Positions 11,501 through 26,500 are shown, counted from the first letter of the stretch. The stretch is DNA of 64,000 nt from Temnothorax longispinosus (GCF_030848805.1 NW_027270069.1:186001-250000), one strand, 5' to 3'. Numbers and translations are program-made. The notes: generated from the sequence alone by a model not told the origin.

Positions 11501-14500
11501 TGTTTCTCTTCGATGCGCCTGTAATTTCTGTTTTGCTAGAAACGCTTTATCAAATATATTTACTTGCCGCATTAGTTAACGTTAGTTCGCAAATAAAACG
11601 GTTAAAACGCGAAAGAAAAGAATTGCAATCAGTGTAAAAAATAAAATGCAAATAAAATTAGAGTGAAGTGACGATAATAACTTCACTGTGACGCGAAATT
11701 AAACATATTTGCAAGGAAGTTCGACAAGGAAAAAAGAACTGTAAGCGTTTGATTAATGGTTTAATTAACTTGTGACACAACAATGTCTAACATTTTAATA
11801 AAATAGACGCAATTGTCATGGAAATATCCAGAGAAAGCTCAATTGTTCAATATCTACAAGTAAAAAAAGTATATTAATGAAATGTTACGAATTTTTGAAA
11901 TGGAGGCTCCACTGCTTTCTTTAGGATTAAAAGAAACAAATACTTTTGAGTAACTTTTTACCGCATTATTCGTAAAATAGAGAATAAAATGTTAGTTAAA
12001 AGCAGTCAATGTTAATGTATGTAGTATTATGGACAATAACTTTTAGGGAAGTGGGAGGTGAGTTGGGTGTCAAACATAATCAAGCGCATTCCTCATACAA
12101 CTAATGATGCGGGTGCGTTCACAAACTAATTAGTTTACAAACACCAAACCGTATCTACCACTTCTACCCGATACTATAAAGACTCGTTTGTCCGCTATAA
12201 CATGTCCTACTTCATTACATCGTCTCTGTGCAAATCTAGAGAACAGCGCATTCATCTATTCGTCGTACTAGTACAGTCTACTCGACATCGATTACACTTC
12301 ATCTCTTTTACCGCGATCCCACGATGGACTTCGATCGCGTAACGTAACACAAAGAAGAATAACATGATTAGCACGAGTGCAATTGTGTACGCTATACATT
12401 AGACACAAGAGATTAAAGGTCAATCACAAGAAACAAGGTTCGAATCCCACTCGATGCGAGGTGCCTGATCGTAGGGTAGTATCAGAGACGAAGGAAATTA
12501 TTCCAGGAGCAAAAAAGAATTTGTTGTACAAATTTGTCGTGTCGGTAACTTTTATATTTACATTACGCAAGATTGACGTTAAAATATCGATTCTCTCACA
12601 TTCTATGCACTACAATTTCAGATAAAAAATTTTTATAAAAGCTCTCGTTCTTCGTACATGCAAAAATTCATGTTTTCTCGGATGGACATTCTTAAATCGC
12701 GCGATCCGATAAGCTCTCCTGCTATTTTTAACATCGATTCTCTGCGGCAGGCCAGACGAGTTCCAACTGAAACGTATCCAAGTGAAAATGTTCGCTTTGA
12801 AGATCACAATGGGGGAGTTAGAGAGGTCAAAATTCTACGCGAAGACCGCGCGGCGCGAAGAGGCGAGAATGATAACAATGCAAGAGAAGAATGTTATTCC
12901 GCGATAATGTTTTGAAGTTCGCCGTTGCACTTGGTAAAACTCGAAACAAATCTCTCTCTCTCGAGCCGATGCCCGTTGAATGGGCACTTATTCCTTTTTG
13001 CTCCTTTTTGCCGGGTTTCATTCACTCGCGTTGACGTCTTTTGATGAACGCCGCCAAGCGTAACGGTCCCTTATCGCAGTACCGTACTTCAGAGGCGTAC
13101 GGTAAATCCTCTGAGTCAACACACTCACGGGAAAAGACCGCTCTTCAATGAATTCCAAAGTAATTATTATTTCACAATGCAAAATTTTTTCGCGATGCCA
13201 ACGAGCAAAAGAAAAAAATTAAAAAAAAGAGAGTGTTTCTCGATGGCACTTTTGGATGAAGGATCAACAAACTTCTGTAAACCCCGGAAAATCTGTGTAT
13301 ATTGTATACTGTATTGTATGTATATTATATAGACATGGATATAAATATACATACATGTATATGTGTATGCGTGCGTTGTGTGCATGAATAAGTGATACAG
13401 TACCACCTGGCGTGTTATGCGGGCTCGAATCAAAATTTTAGGAGCAATTAGCAAAGGACGATTGAGTCAGCGAAGGACTGCCTTGCTGCGTTTAAAAAGA
13501 AAAGTTCGCGAAGTGCTAAAACCGCTCACATTAGTTTCCTTTATATTTCAAATAAATGTGCGCGATTGACCAACGCTATTACTTCTCTATAAATTTAATT
13601 CACGAGTTAGCAGCGTTCATGTCGGCCGAGCTGATCCGAAACTCGGCGAAATCTGTTGCTCGCCTCGGGAGGCCGAGCCTCAATATTACGCGAGAAACAA
13701 AGTTGCCCAGTTTCGGCCCGAGTCCCGGCCGCGTGCCTGTGTTTGGTGTCTGATGTTCTTTACCTTACGAGCCTTGCTTCGATACTCTTCGGCTTTGATC
13801 AGCTCGCCCCGGGCCTGGCCCACGTGGTCGCCGGTCTGATTCACGCAGTACTCAATGCTGTCCACCATCTCACCCTGCCGTACCGCACGTGGGAACGAAG
13901 GACGAAGGACTCGGGAGATCGGGATGGAAGCGGGGGTGGCGGAGGGAGATATCCAGGTGGGACCAGGTTTGCTCGTCGAGGGGAACAACCTCGGGGAACG
14001 GGTGCGCCCAGGGGTTACATTTATGTACATATAATCGGCGAGTATGAAGAGAAAAAGAAGCAGCATCCCCGCGGCAGGTGGGAGAATGCCAGATTCCCAG
14101 AGTGTTATTACGCGTGTGTACATATGCGCAGGCACGTACCACACGCCGTCGTGTTTTCACATCGACACACAGTCACACACGAATCCGTATATTAGTATCG
14201 ACAGCATAGAGATTAATACGCAAGGTTAGTAGTATGAGTAATAGTAGTAAACAGAGCAGTTGATGGACAGAGGCACACAATTAGCACACCCATGTTTCGA
14301 CAGAGTATACAGAGAGCAATGTACAGGTATAAGGGGGAGGAAAAAAAAGAGAGAGTAAGAGTATATAAACACGCACACATACAACAGTATATATGTATAT
14401 AGTATAATATAAATATATACATTTATAAAATATCATTTACGATCGAGCGCGAATTGACACACGAATACCAACGAACGGCAGAGTAAAGTGAAACGCAAAT

Positions 14501-17500
14501 AAACAGAAAGAAATCCACAAAGCGCCGTCGTTAATTGCTTACGCGTCGCAGAGGGACGGATAAGTGTGGGGGGAATGGTACACCGATTAATACAGATTGT
14601 AGCGAGTTATGTATCAACAGAAGCGTAATAATTAAACGGAAGCGGATAACGTAAGTAGAGCGGACTCAACGGAAAGGGGGACGAGGGGGAACGGGATGAA
14701 AATCAAAACGGGGATTCGAGAGACACCGAGTCGACAACGGGGTCGAGGGTAGGGAATGCGGGAACAATAGGGAGGGAAAAAAAACACAAGAAGTGACCAA
14801 TTAGACGCGAACGAAATAGCTTCGGCGCGATGATATCTGGGGAGGACTCACCCGTCGGGCTTTGCTTTGATACTTGAGTGCTTTTTTGGTGTCCTGCGTG
14901 GCCGTCTGCACGTAGTCCACCGCATGTTCCACGTGGTACTCTATGCGATCTATCATCTCGCCCTAATGTGGGTAGGAGGCGCGGCGCGAATCCACACAGC
15001 GTAACACAGGGGAAGAGAGAGTGTTAGTTTTCAAGAGTAAGGCAAAGGCCAGTGATTAAACTGTTCGCCAAATTTTTTTTTCTTTTTCTTATTATCATGC
15101 ATCAGCTCGCATCACCGGCATCGAGAAAAGTAATTATCGCCAAGTATCGATGGCGTTTATAATTACGCCTGATTTATTTAAAAAAATTACGAATAATGAT
15201 TATATAGGAAAAATCACAATAGTAACAAGTAGATCGTAAACTTCCTTGAAATGATAATTTCAGGGTTGTGATTTGTGACATTCTCAATTGATATCAGAAG
15301 CTGTTTTTCTTTATGTAAATAAAATTAATAATAATTGTAAATTATCGACGTAAGAGTTATATACTGCGGTAATTACTTTGTCTCATTGTATGAAAAAAAG
15401 ATCTTTGAACTTGGACAAACTGTACCATGACAAGTAAAGCTTAATAATATTATTATTGTTATTATTATTAATTAATTAATTATTACTAGCATGCAGAGGA
15501 AGAAAGCGATGAACTAAAATCTCGAGTCTTTCGCGGAAAAGTTTCAAGTAGATATCGAAGAGAAGGTCACGAACAGTCAATTAATAACAGAATGGATACG
15601 TATCATAAATAATTAAATTTCCAGGAAATCCGGGAAAACTTGAGATTTTAGTACGTTGAAGAAATTTCCCTTGAAACAGCAGATAGTAAACGCGTCACAT
15701 AATGCGGCTCGAAACTAAAGCGACTAAGAAACATTACTGAAGAGAAGAGGATTGTTACACTGCGTCGCGCTACGCTCCTAATTGCTTATAAATCATTGTC
15801 GTACTGAAGTAATCGCGAGCAACTAATATAAGATATACAGTAATGGAAAATAAAAATAACATAATTGAGACGAAAATACTCTTCAAATTATAATGTCAAT
15901 TAAATTCGGGAAAACAAACTACTTGCAAGTGTAGCCTGTTGTACGATCAATCGCGAGGAACGATGCCGCTCAAGCATCTCGCAATAAAGCATCTCATTTG
16001 TTAATTAAATCGATAGTTTGGGTTGAAAAATAAATTGAAACGTGCATCTGACAGAGCAATCGAAAAAGTTTTCCTTTTTTTGCTTGAGAACAAAATTCAA
16101 AATCACGTAAAACAAATTTTCTGAAATAAATAAAACGCGGTAAATAAAAAACAAACATTTTATTTGTTTAATAGATTTAAAGCAAACCAAAGTTACACAT
16201 TAAATGCGTTATTGTTGAAAATATTGTCGACAATATTTTGATCTTTATTTTATCATAAAGAGATTCAAGTTTTTAATCGAAACTCAGAGGGCCTTCCTCT
16301 CGAATCTATTCTAAAATTATTTTAATTAAACTGAATTCCTTCTCTTTATTAACCCTCGCAAGCCACACTTATTTTTTGCATACGTGTAAGCCACAATGGG
16401 GTCTGAACGACCCCAGCCATTTTTCGTTCATAAGTTCCGAAAAAATCAACGTATTGTAATATTGTTTCTTTTACCAATTAATCGTAAATTTTCTGAGAAT
16501 TATGATGGTAATTTCAGAATTTGTCAAAAAAATTATTACCAAAAATACGCATTAAAAATATAAATGATAGTTACAAGCGTATTTCCAAAATTTCATTGGG
16601 GTCCCTGAGACCCCAGTGTGACTTTCGAGGGTTAATTTTGCCTCAAATGCACGTATCAATGAACTTATTATCTACTGCCAAATTATTTTAAAAAGTCATA
16701 TCTATTAACTGCTTTGCGAATTACTGGAAAATTCATGTTTGCAAAAATGATTGTAATCATATTTTTCAGAATTTGATCCGACTCTACTAACAATGTACGT
16801 TTAATTACTATTACATTTAGGCTTTTAGAATCTGTATATGCAATTCTGTAATAGCACATCAATATTCATGACGAATATCTCTGCTGTATTATACGCACGC
16901 GATTTGTGATACATGAACATATGCAATTTGCATGTAAGTTATGTATCTTGCGGCAGAATATTGTTCTTCCATATGTATAAAAAATCAAGATAAAAAGCTG
17001 TTATCTCAAAATAATAATAAAAAAAAATATATAAAATTTTTTGCATGCAATATCGATCTCGTTACATCTCGTGGAGATGTAAACCTCTTATGCCAGGGGG
17101 AAAAAAAAGATAAAAATGGTGTAATTATCATTTGTTTAAACGGGTAAAGTTTCCGCAATAAATTTGCATGAAGCTGCTCGACCTTACCTGGCTCTCCACC
17201 AACATGGCCATGTCCATGAACATGTCGTGCAGCTCCCTGATGGAGTTTTCAAGTTTAATGATGTCAGCGTGACGCGCCTCGATGTCCGCAAGAGTCTGTT
17301 TTGCTTGTTGCGTTTCCATGATGATCTGCGACAAGGGGTAAGATTAATCGGGGTAGGAAAGGCGGTTATTAATGCTTCTCATGTAGCTATTAGGCGAGAA
17401 AAGGAGACAAGGATCATTAAAGATGTACCCCTTGCGTGAAGACGGCTGGATTTCCTTGCTCCAGCATCTCCTCGAGTTCCTCGTTGGTGGTCGTTCTCCC

Positions 17501-20500
17501 CGCTGAAAAGAAACAGAGAGATTTCTTCGTCTCGCAAACAGACGCGACTCAAATGCGGATGCAATCAATTTTCCGTTCAAAGCCGTTTCCGCTATTATTT
17601 ATTCAACGAACGAAGCGATTTGCATGGATCATAAATATCGATATTATACAAATACTTGATCCCATTGTCATAATTACTATTTACATTGTAAGCTTATTGC
17701 ACCTCATCCTGATGGTTATCGCGTTCACATTATAGTATTAAAAAAATTATAAATATAATAAGCTAAGAAAACTCGCGATGTAATAATAGTAAGAAAATTC
17801 AATTAGAGTTGTTTGAAAGAAAACTGTTGTTGACAACAATCGTTCAGTGTCCTCCTCCGGGCTTTTCTTCGAATAGAGACGAACACGAGCATCAGATTGA
17901 TGAGCGCGGATATTCCGAGACGGATTCGATATGACGCCAGATTGGACAGGGTTGTTCCACTCGAACAGGCATTCAGGTTGCAATGCGGCCAATCACGACA
18001 TCCGTATACTCACTGATCTCGAGCTGTCGTTGTATTCTCCCCTTACACCGCTCCCTGTAATCGGTCTGTGTCCGATTGTACTCCGTCATCACCTCAACGA
18101 ACTTCCTGGACAACGTCGAGTGCTGGGTTTTGCGTATCCTCAGATCCGCTGACGATTTGTTCGTGTGCTCCTCCTGCTCGATGTTCTGCTCTATCACTAA
18201 AACACACAGGAAACAAGGCTCGGCTGTCGTAATGCGAAACGTACTCTCCGACGATCGCAGAGGGATCGATCAATTTATAATACATGTCACCCACGTCACG
18301 ATCATCCGAACTGCAAGAGCTTACCCTTTAATTTAGCCCTCACTTTGTTAGCGGTTTTCTTGATGTCAGACATCAGGTCTTCCAGTTCCAGTTTCACCTC
18401 TGAAATCAAGAAATCAAAAAGTTATTTACGTGCCATGGGTCTCGAGTTCAGAGATCCATTATTTTCTAATATGCCAAAGAAGATAGAAGTTTTATTTAGT
18501 ATCTGGAACACACAGGTCGCAAATGTCATCTCCAAGATTTGTAGGATAGTCGACTCAAAACTGTGTTACAACGCATTCTTTATTGAACAAATAACTTTTA
18601 GACAATAATATAAAATTTATATGTAAGTACATGTAATTCAAGATAATATAAAGTATATATTAATTTATTTAAATATAAATTAGCTAGTATCGATTACGAA
18701 AACTCAACCATATCGTCAATGAAATGTTATACACTTTTTAAAAATCCAGCTCACCAAATCACGCTTATAACATTATTGCTTCAAATGTTACAGTTCTAGC
18801 AAGATCATACATTCGTAAAGCAGCATTGTGCAACATTATATTGATCGAGGAACGGTCCGTGCACAGCTTGTCATAATCACCACTACACGCGCAAACTTTC
18901 GAATTCCCACAAGACTGTGCCAGTCGCGGTTATCTGTCGTCTTTCGCAGTAAATTTACAATCCGATCTGCTTCTCTGTCTCCGCGGCGATTCTTATTTCA
19001 TCCATATACCTAGCCTCTCTGTAATCTTTTCCTGCTTTCGATACTATTAGCGATGAGATGAAGTCCAATATGTACTCAAAAATCAGAGTCAAATCCAATA
19101 ATCAACTTTCATTTTTTAAGATTCGAGTAATATTCATAAAAAATAATATTTTATACATTATACTTGTGAAGTAATCGATCCTGATTAGTTAGTTTTGAAT
19201 TTTAGAATAAATAGGAAAAACCGGGACTGGGGTAGGCCAGTTTTTCAGTTTTTGATTTTTAATAAAATACATAAAAGAAATATCATTGTCACGTTACCAT
19301 GCTTATATTATGGTAAGACGTATATTTGGTTATTAAATTAAATTTTTAAAGTTAACTTAATTTGATGATAATTAATATAATTGAATATTTTCCTTATACC
19401 CCTCTTCCACGCTGGTCAACCAACCCCATGGTCGGTGTTGGTTGACTAACAGTATGGGGAAAGTTGACTATAGGTGTAATTAGTCGAAAAAATGTTATTT
19501 GCAGCTTAACCCAGCGGTAACAAAATAGCCCAGTAGAAAAGCTATCTTCTTATAAACTATTAATTATTTTTTATGATATAAGTTATATTTTAAAATTAAA
19601 TGTGAATAAATTAAACAAATTCTTTAACAAATAAAAGATAAATTTGCGTTTATAATAAAAAAATAATCTTTTTGAATATATAGTAATATATTATATTTAA
19701 ATATTTATGGATCTAAAACTGGTTCCAATTACTTGTCTAATAAAGTAAACACTAAACTGTGTGCTACGACATTCTTTTGTAGCTACATAAAGTGTAAAAA
19801 CAAAAAATCTCTGAGAAAAATATTGACTTTTGTAGTCCAATTTTTCAATAAACACCTGTCATTCTGTAACAACATATGACCGTGACGCCACGTCTAACGC
19901 AATTGAAGGGAGAGGAATGTTTATTTCTACAATAAATTTTGGTGCGATCGGCCACACATTCGTGTAAAAACTGCAAAGTTATTAACGGTTAGTCTATCTG
20001 CCTCTATGGCCCACCAAACCCGGTCTCCCCTGTCTGTAGAATTCGAAATAAACTTATATAAGTATATTCGAATATACTTATAAATAGTTTCTCTATCGTA
20101 AAGAAATCGAATCTTTCACAAGTAGTACTCGAACTCTGAGAAGTTGTTAGTTTAAAGAATGTATAAATGTGTAAAGGTTTTAAGTAACTTTTATTTTGTT
20201 GTATTTTTATTCGTATTTTTATCAAATTCAATTTCAACGACTGATAATTTAATTATGTCATTAGACTCGTGAAAATGTCAACAATTTAATAGACGGCGAT
20301 ACGAGTCAAGCGCGGTATGTGATGCGCAAGTAAAGAAATTAATAGTTACAGAAGTAACGAATTACAATGTATACTGTGTTTCAAGTCTGACAAATAATTG
20401 GCGCGTAGTTTATTAAGTTGGAATATACGTATATGTATATTATATACATTGTAATTCGTTACTTCTGTAACTATTAATTTCTTTACTTGCGCACCACGTA

Positions 20501-23500
20501 CCGCGCTTGACTCGTATCGCCGTTTATTAATTTGTTGATAATTTAATATTTATAATTATCAAAAAATAATATATTAAAATAACTGTCACTTTATACAAAC
20601 GTTTTGATTCAAAGGATAAAATTTCTAGTAAAGTACTCACAAAAGATATACACATATTTGAACCATATTAGAGTCCACTTGGAAGTACCTAAAGTTCTTG
20701 TCTTTCGAAATATTCATAAAAGGTTTGAACCGGTTCAAATCCATTTTAATTTTAAAATATAACTTATATCATAAAAACGTTTTGATTCAAAGGGTAAAAT
20801 TTCTAGTAAAGTACTCACAAAAAATACACACATATTTGAACCAGATTAGAGTCCACTTGGAAGTATCTAATGCTCTTGTCTTTCGAAATATGTACTCATA
20901 AAAGATTCGAACCGGTTCGAATCCATTTCGTTCAGATTCGAGTCTATTTGAACGTACAACTTTCATTTTTCGAAATAATCATAAAGGGGGGTTTAAAATT
21001 ACGCCAACGGATTCAAATTTACTTGTAAGGTACTTCATCCTATCGCTACTCCTACCCTCGAAGTTATTGCGATCATCAAATTACAATTTGCGACTTATTC
21101 CGACTATATTTTGCATTCGAGGCCAGTGATTTATACTCACAGCACCGAAATAATTGCGAGGCACCTTTAACGAACCGTGCAAATACCATGGAACTCGATT
21201 ACGTTGAATCAATGTACCTATTGCACACGATGCGACTAATACATTTATTATTTAATTCGCTCAAGTCCACGTTTAAAAATAATTATGAGAATATTGTTTC
21301 AAAATGAATATTTGTTTTCGTTTACAAAAAGATCTTTTTTAGTTCGGAGCTTGTATATCTCTTTTTAATGCAGCCTTCGTAATTTCCGTAGACACAATTC
21401 TCGATTGTGTCTATAAAACTTGTAACCAATTAGCGTGCCGGCTGATCCCGACACGGATCTCCGATCTAATTATGGGCAAGTATAGAAGAGAGGTCATGAT
21501 CCTTCTCGTAATATCAGGTTTCAATATTCCGTGAAGACGTCCCACGCATATACGCGTTAAACCGTGTCCCACGCAACTAATCTCGCCTACGTCTCGAACG
21601 AGTCTGAGCGATCTCTGTTAAAACCACCCTCCCTTTCGATAGGCGGGCATTATGAACATACATACGCTTTCGTATCTTCCGTATAAGACGAGATGTATTT
21701 TACGGTTTATGAAGATAATGAGGAAGAGAGAGAGAAGGTCAGAGAGAATCCCTTTCTTCGAGATCGACTATTTCTTAAATATCGAGCTATTCGAAATGAA
21801 TGAGATTGCACAACGGAAGAAGATTAATAGAAACCTCTTTCGGTGAAAGAAATAGCGCAATGTTTGAATATACTGCATGCGTGACGCTATACTATTCGAA
21901 TCGCAAATAATTTTTAAACGGAGATCCCTCAACGTAGAACGTGAGGTTTGCATTATATCTACCTACGTGTCACGCCACATATTTCCCGACTACGTCGGAG
22001 CCACCGAGTCTGCCAAGACACCCTCGAGCACCTCAAATCCAGTTGCCATGAGATTTAGCGTGGCCGCCGTCGGAACGACGCTGCTGCGTCTCCCTAGGGA
22101 ACTCCCGAAAATGCTGAGCAATAAGACGTTTCCCCGAAATACGTTCATCTTTATTGTTCGCGTGAACGATATGAGTGGCGTCACCACAATTTAGAGCATT
22201 TTTAGCAAATATCTTTATACGACGTGTAAAAGCACTGAAATCAAAGAATATATGGATATATCGTCATATAAATGTAAAATAATTTATATAAAAAATTTAC
22301 AATATTACACTTCTTTATAGTAAAAATATATGTATATTAAATTATGTATACGTTAAAAGTGTCTTTATTATATAATAGTTATATAATTATAATTAATGCT
22401 AAGCTCTCTTTCGCGAGTGAGGTCACTTTTAGACGCCGTCATAAAAGAATTAAGGCTTAGGTGCAGTTTAATGAAAAGCGCTATATTAATTTGCATTTAG
22501 GCAGTAAACAATTTTTAACCAAAATCTGTTGTGACAGGGGCTCTTGGAAAATTGATTAAAATTTAGCTGGTTAACTTACAACTATAACCCCGTAATTCGC
22601 TGTTACCTCACGTGCAACGCGTTGAATATTCCCCGAGAAAGTTTCGGCGAAATTTCTTGGCTTTGCTTAAAATGCAAATTCGCCTTGAGTGTGTTCTTTG
22701 CGCTTCTATCGGTCACATCTATCGCATCTATTTTCACTAACACCATCGCAGCGGCGAGCCTGAGCGGGCCGCAGCTGAAGATCGAAGAAGACTGAATAAG
22801 AATGAAGGTGCTTGAAAAATTCCATCTTCACGCGCACCTTTCCAGTCACGATCGGACACTTAGTCGCCGCGCGATTTAACGGCTGTTATCAGACGCGTGC
22901 AAAGGGCATCTTTATTGCATCAGATAAGACGGCGCAAAAGGAAGAAACGAAAAGATAGGGGTTGTTTAGTTTGATTGATGATGTATAAAGAAGACAAGGG
23001 AACAGTTCCGCTCGCCATCGCGCCCTATGCTTGTTTGGTCTGTACTTTTATGGGAAATTGATTTTTTCTTAAATATATCGTTCGCCCTAAATGATTCCAA
23101 AATTGTCATTTCTAATCAAAATTTAATACTTATAAGATGATTTTAATTAACAATGCAAGCTGCAATTACTCTAAAATTTAATTAGCATAATTGATTACTT
23201 TAATAAATATAATTTAACAATTTTTCAATGTATGGCCTTGCAACAATATTTAATATAAATTATTTAATTAACTCAAATATCCTTTTTACGTGCTTCCCCA
23301 ATTTTTTATTAATTTTTTATTTTAATCAAATAATAAGAAGATAACTACTTGCGGGAAAAATTACTTCCTGAAGGAAATACTGAATTCTGATTTTGCGCCA
23401 ATAATCACGCCAATTTTCGCTCAAGATTGGAAGCTAAGATAAAACAAAATTTTCTTGCTGCGGTACCCAGGTATATGCGGAAGAAAGCAACAATCAGGGT

Positions 23501-26500
23501 CGTTTACATAGGCGCTAGCGTAAAGTTCGACTATGGGAGAGAGCTACCAAGTTTAACCGCATCCGAATGCAACGACCTGGAATACGTGAACTCGTCCTTG
23601 CGGTTGAAGTAATGCTCATAACGAATTTACAACGTATAAAGCTCCGGCTGTAATAAAGGCCGCCTGAATTTCCGGTCGAGCTTCACAATGTGATTCAATA
23701 CCGAAACGTATCTCTTTGTTTAGTATCTTGGCTCTCAGCCAAGAGATTCAACACAAAGTTAATTTTTATAAATGAAAAAAATATCAATTAAATAATTCCA
23801 ATATTACGATAAGAATAATAATATGATATCTTTTTTAATTATATAATTAGTGTAAATGTTTTTTTTTTACAATTTCATTATGTGTGTTATAAATATATAT
23901 TATTAGCATCAAACATAGATAATAAAAATATTTTGACAACTTACAGTGATTATTACGTTTACATTATTGACAAATATTTTAATATTGCTGTATAACAGAA
24001 TATGGTAGAAGAAACTTGGAGCACAGCCCGGAGTTAAACGTAAGACATATATCATAACATTTGAAATAAATGGCTCTCGCAATAAAATGCGAAGGATATT
24101 TATATGTAATTATCTATTTTTGTGAACTGTGACTCTAATATCTTGACGTATACCGAGCTAATATGTTTTTAAATCCTTCCTTTCTTGTTGTCGCGAGCGC
24201 AACTTTTTCTAATTTTCTCTTCCGCCAAACGGCCACTCGTAACAACTTTTCTTTCTTTAATCTGCAATATCGAGCTCTCTTCCTCGGCCTTGACAACAAT
24301 GTTTTCGTGCAAAAGAACTTCTCGCCAGGATGTTTCCATCGATATGATAAAGAGGAGCGCAGTGGTAATGTCCGTGAATAGACGCGCGCCCCCGAATGAA
24401 TGCTCTGCGGCATTATACGTATATTGTACTATTATATATACTGAACCGCGGCCAGTGTGTTTGTAATTCGACGGCAAAGATATATATATATATACTTAAC
24501 ATTCCCCTATGTTAACGCCCACAAAAGCGTCTTTCGAGCGTTTTTTCCAACCCCATAAATCGAGAGAGCTCGCAGCTCTTCGGGTATAAAACCTTTCTGT
24601 CGGCGAGTCTTTTTCATCGCGAACTTCGGCAGATTCTATTCGCGCAAAACTTTTTACTTATAGCACTAAAAATAACTAAATTATTCATAATAATTATAGA
24701 ATCCATAGATTAAAAGTTCAAGCGTTAAATAAAATTTTGGTTATTACAAATATTATAAACAACGCTAAGTGCTCCCAAACAACAATTTGCAAAACATAAA
24801 TTCATGAATCTGATACGCAGTAAATTTATATACAATAATATTGATAAACACGATATGTAAATACGCGCACGCACATACACGCATGTACATAAAAGATTAA
24901 GAATAATGTGAGATTCAGCTACGGATACCATTTTTGATAAGCATAAGGGCTCAGTCACAATGAGAGGAATAAGGAATAAGATAAAGGAATAAGGAATAAG
25001 GGAATGTCGCATCTCACTTCAGTACACGTACATTAAAGTGAGATGCAACATGCCTTATTCCTAATTCCTTTATCTTATTCCTTATTTCTCTCATTGTGAC
25101 TGAGCCATAACTTAATTTTATATTTATCTTGAAAGTTAATCGGTGAAACCGGCCGACCGATATGCGTCGCGTGCGATTCCGCCCGCGTTTGGTTTAACAG
25201 GTTTGGCTTAAGGGGCTCTATACAGTCTATACGTATATATGGAGAGGATAATCCGATCTATCTCGGCTTTTTCCCTCCTTCGTTTCAGCTCACGCCAAGA
25301 TTCTATTCTCTTGCACGTGCCACGGCACGAAACTAGTTTCCCCCGTCGGCGATCGCAGTCGCGATAATTTCAACGGTTCCGAAAATCACTTGCTGGAAAG
25401 TTTTTCTCTTGCCGTGGCCGATGGCAGGCAGATACGGAAGATTATAGAAATGAAGAAATTCCGGAGGAGGACGGGGGAGAACGTAAATATAGTAAAAAGA
25501 TGTATGGGAGAGTTTGGCCGCCGGCCAAGTAAATTATGCGAGAGAAAGAGATGTCGTTACCCTTTTATCGCGCCACGACACTGTGATAAGGGATAAAATT
25601 TTGAAGCGTAAAGTAGCGGGAAAGCACGTATTTGAGGTGTAATAAAGTTGCGACCTTGTGATATTAGACGCTTTAACACGCGGTTATGTTTAAATGCGCG
25701 CATATACACGGCGCGCGCGCACGTGTATAAAATAAACAAAAAAATTAGAATCTATAATATATAATCTAATAATAAAACAAAACGCTTATTTAATTTTTGC
25801 GTCAAATGTCGCATATATAGTTGATATGTTTATCTTCGCAATGACATTATTGAGAGACATTCTTAAGCCCATATTCTTAAAAAGTAAATCTAATTGTAAA
25901 ATGCGATTTAAAAATTTCTTTAATTATTTATGTGACGCTACAAAAACAATTAGAACATAATTTAACGTATAAACTGAAACTTGAAGTGCAAGAAGTTATG
26001 TGTTCGTTTCGTAATTGTCGCGAATCGCACTTGCTAAAGTAGGCCGAATCTCTCGTTAAGTTTTAATTAGCGCGCGCGATTCGTTGGGAAAGAGAAATGT
26101 CAGTTCGCAATCTCGTTCGGTATACGCTTCTTTCGCGAGAGGATCTTCGTATGCAAATCTGTCGTGTATAATTTAGACGTCGGGGACGTCGCGAGCAGGA
26201 TGGAACACCATCGCGAGCACGGCGCAGGCGGAGCAATTAGCAATTAGGAAACTCCCTTTAATTGCCCTCGATGCTCCCCCGGACTCCGTGGATCTTCTAA
26301 GAACGAAAAATAGCGTCTACCCGTCGTCCCCGAGAGAAATTTCTCGAGCGGAAGGATACAAGCGATTAATGTCATTCAGTATATTTAAAGGTATCGGTTA
26401 TCCCTTCGCGACTCACCCCGATTTCGCCTTCGAATCGACTTCGCGACGGTCGAACTACCTCATCGATTCTACCAAAGAACCGAATTAACTTCGCTCACGC

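Noticed and set aside
12330..12393. A hydrophobic minus-strand frame ([14 protein letters not shown]) after an AG, resembling a fourth anchor exon
   Set aside because: Splicing at that AG in phase 0 gives a different frame that stops after seven codons. The hydrophobic frame would need another phase and lacks the Lys start shared by T1-T3.
12438..12448. GGTTCGAATCC, a perfect Pol III B-box/T-loop motif
   Set aside because: No acceptor, D or anticodon stems can be drawn around it, and the only A-box-like word is about 65 bases upstream, so it is not a tRNA. A decayed SINE cannot be excluded.
13656..14195. 179-codon plus-strand frame
   Set aside because: It is the shadow of exon F2 on the opposite strand in a GC-rich patch.
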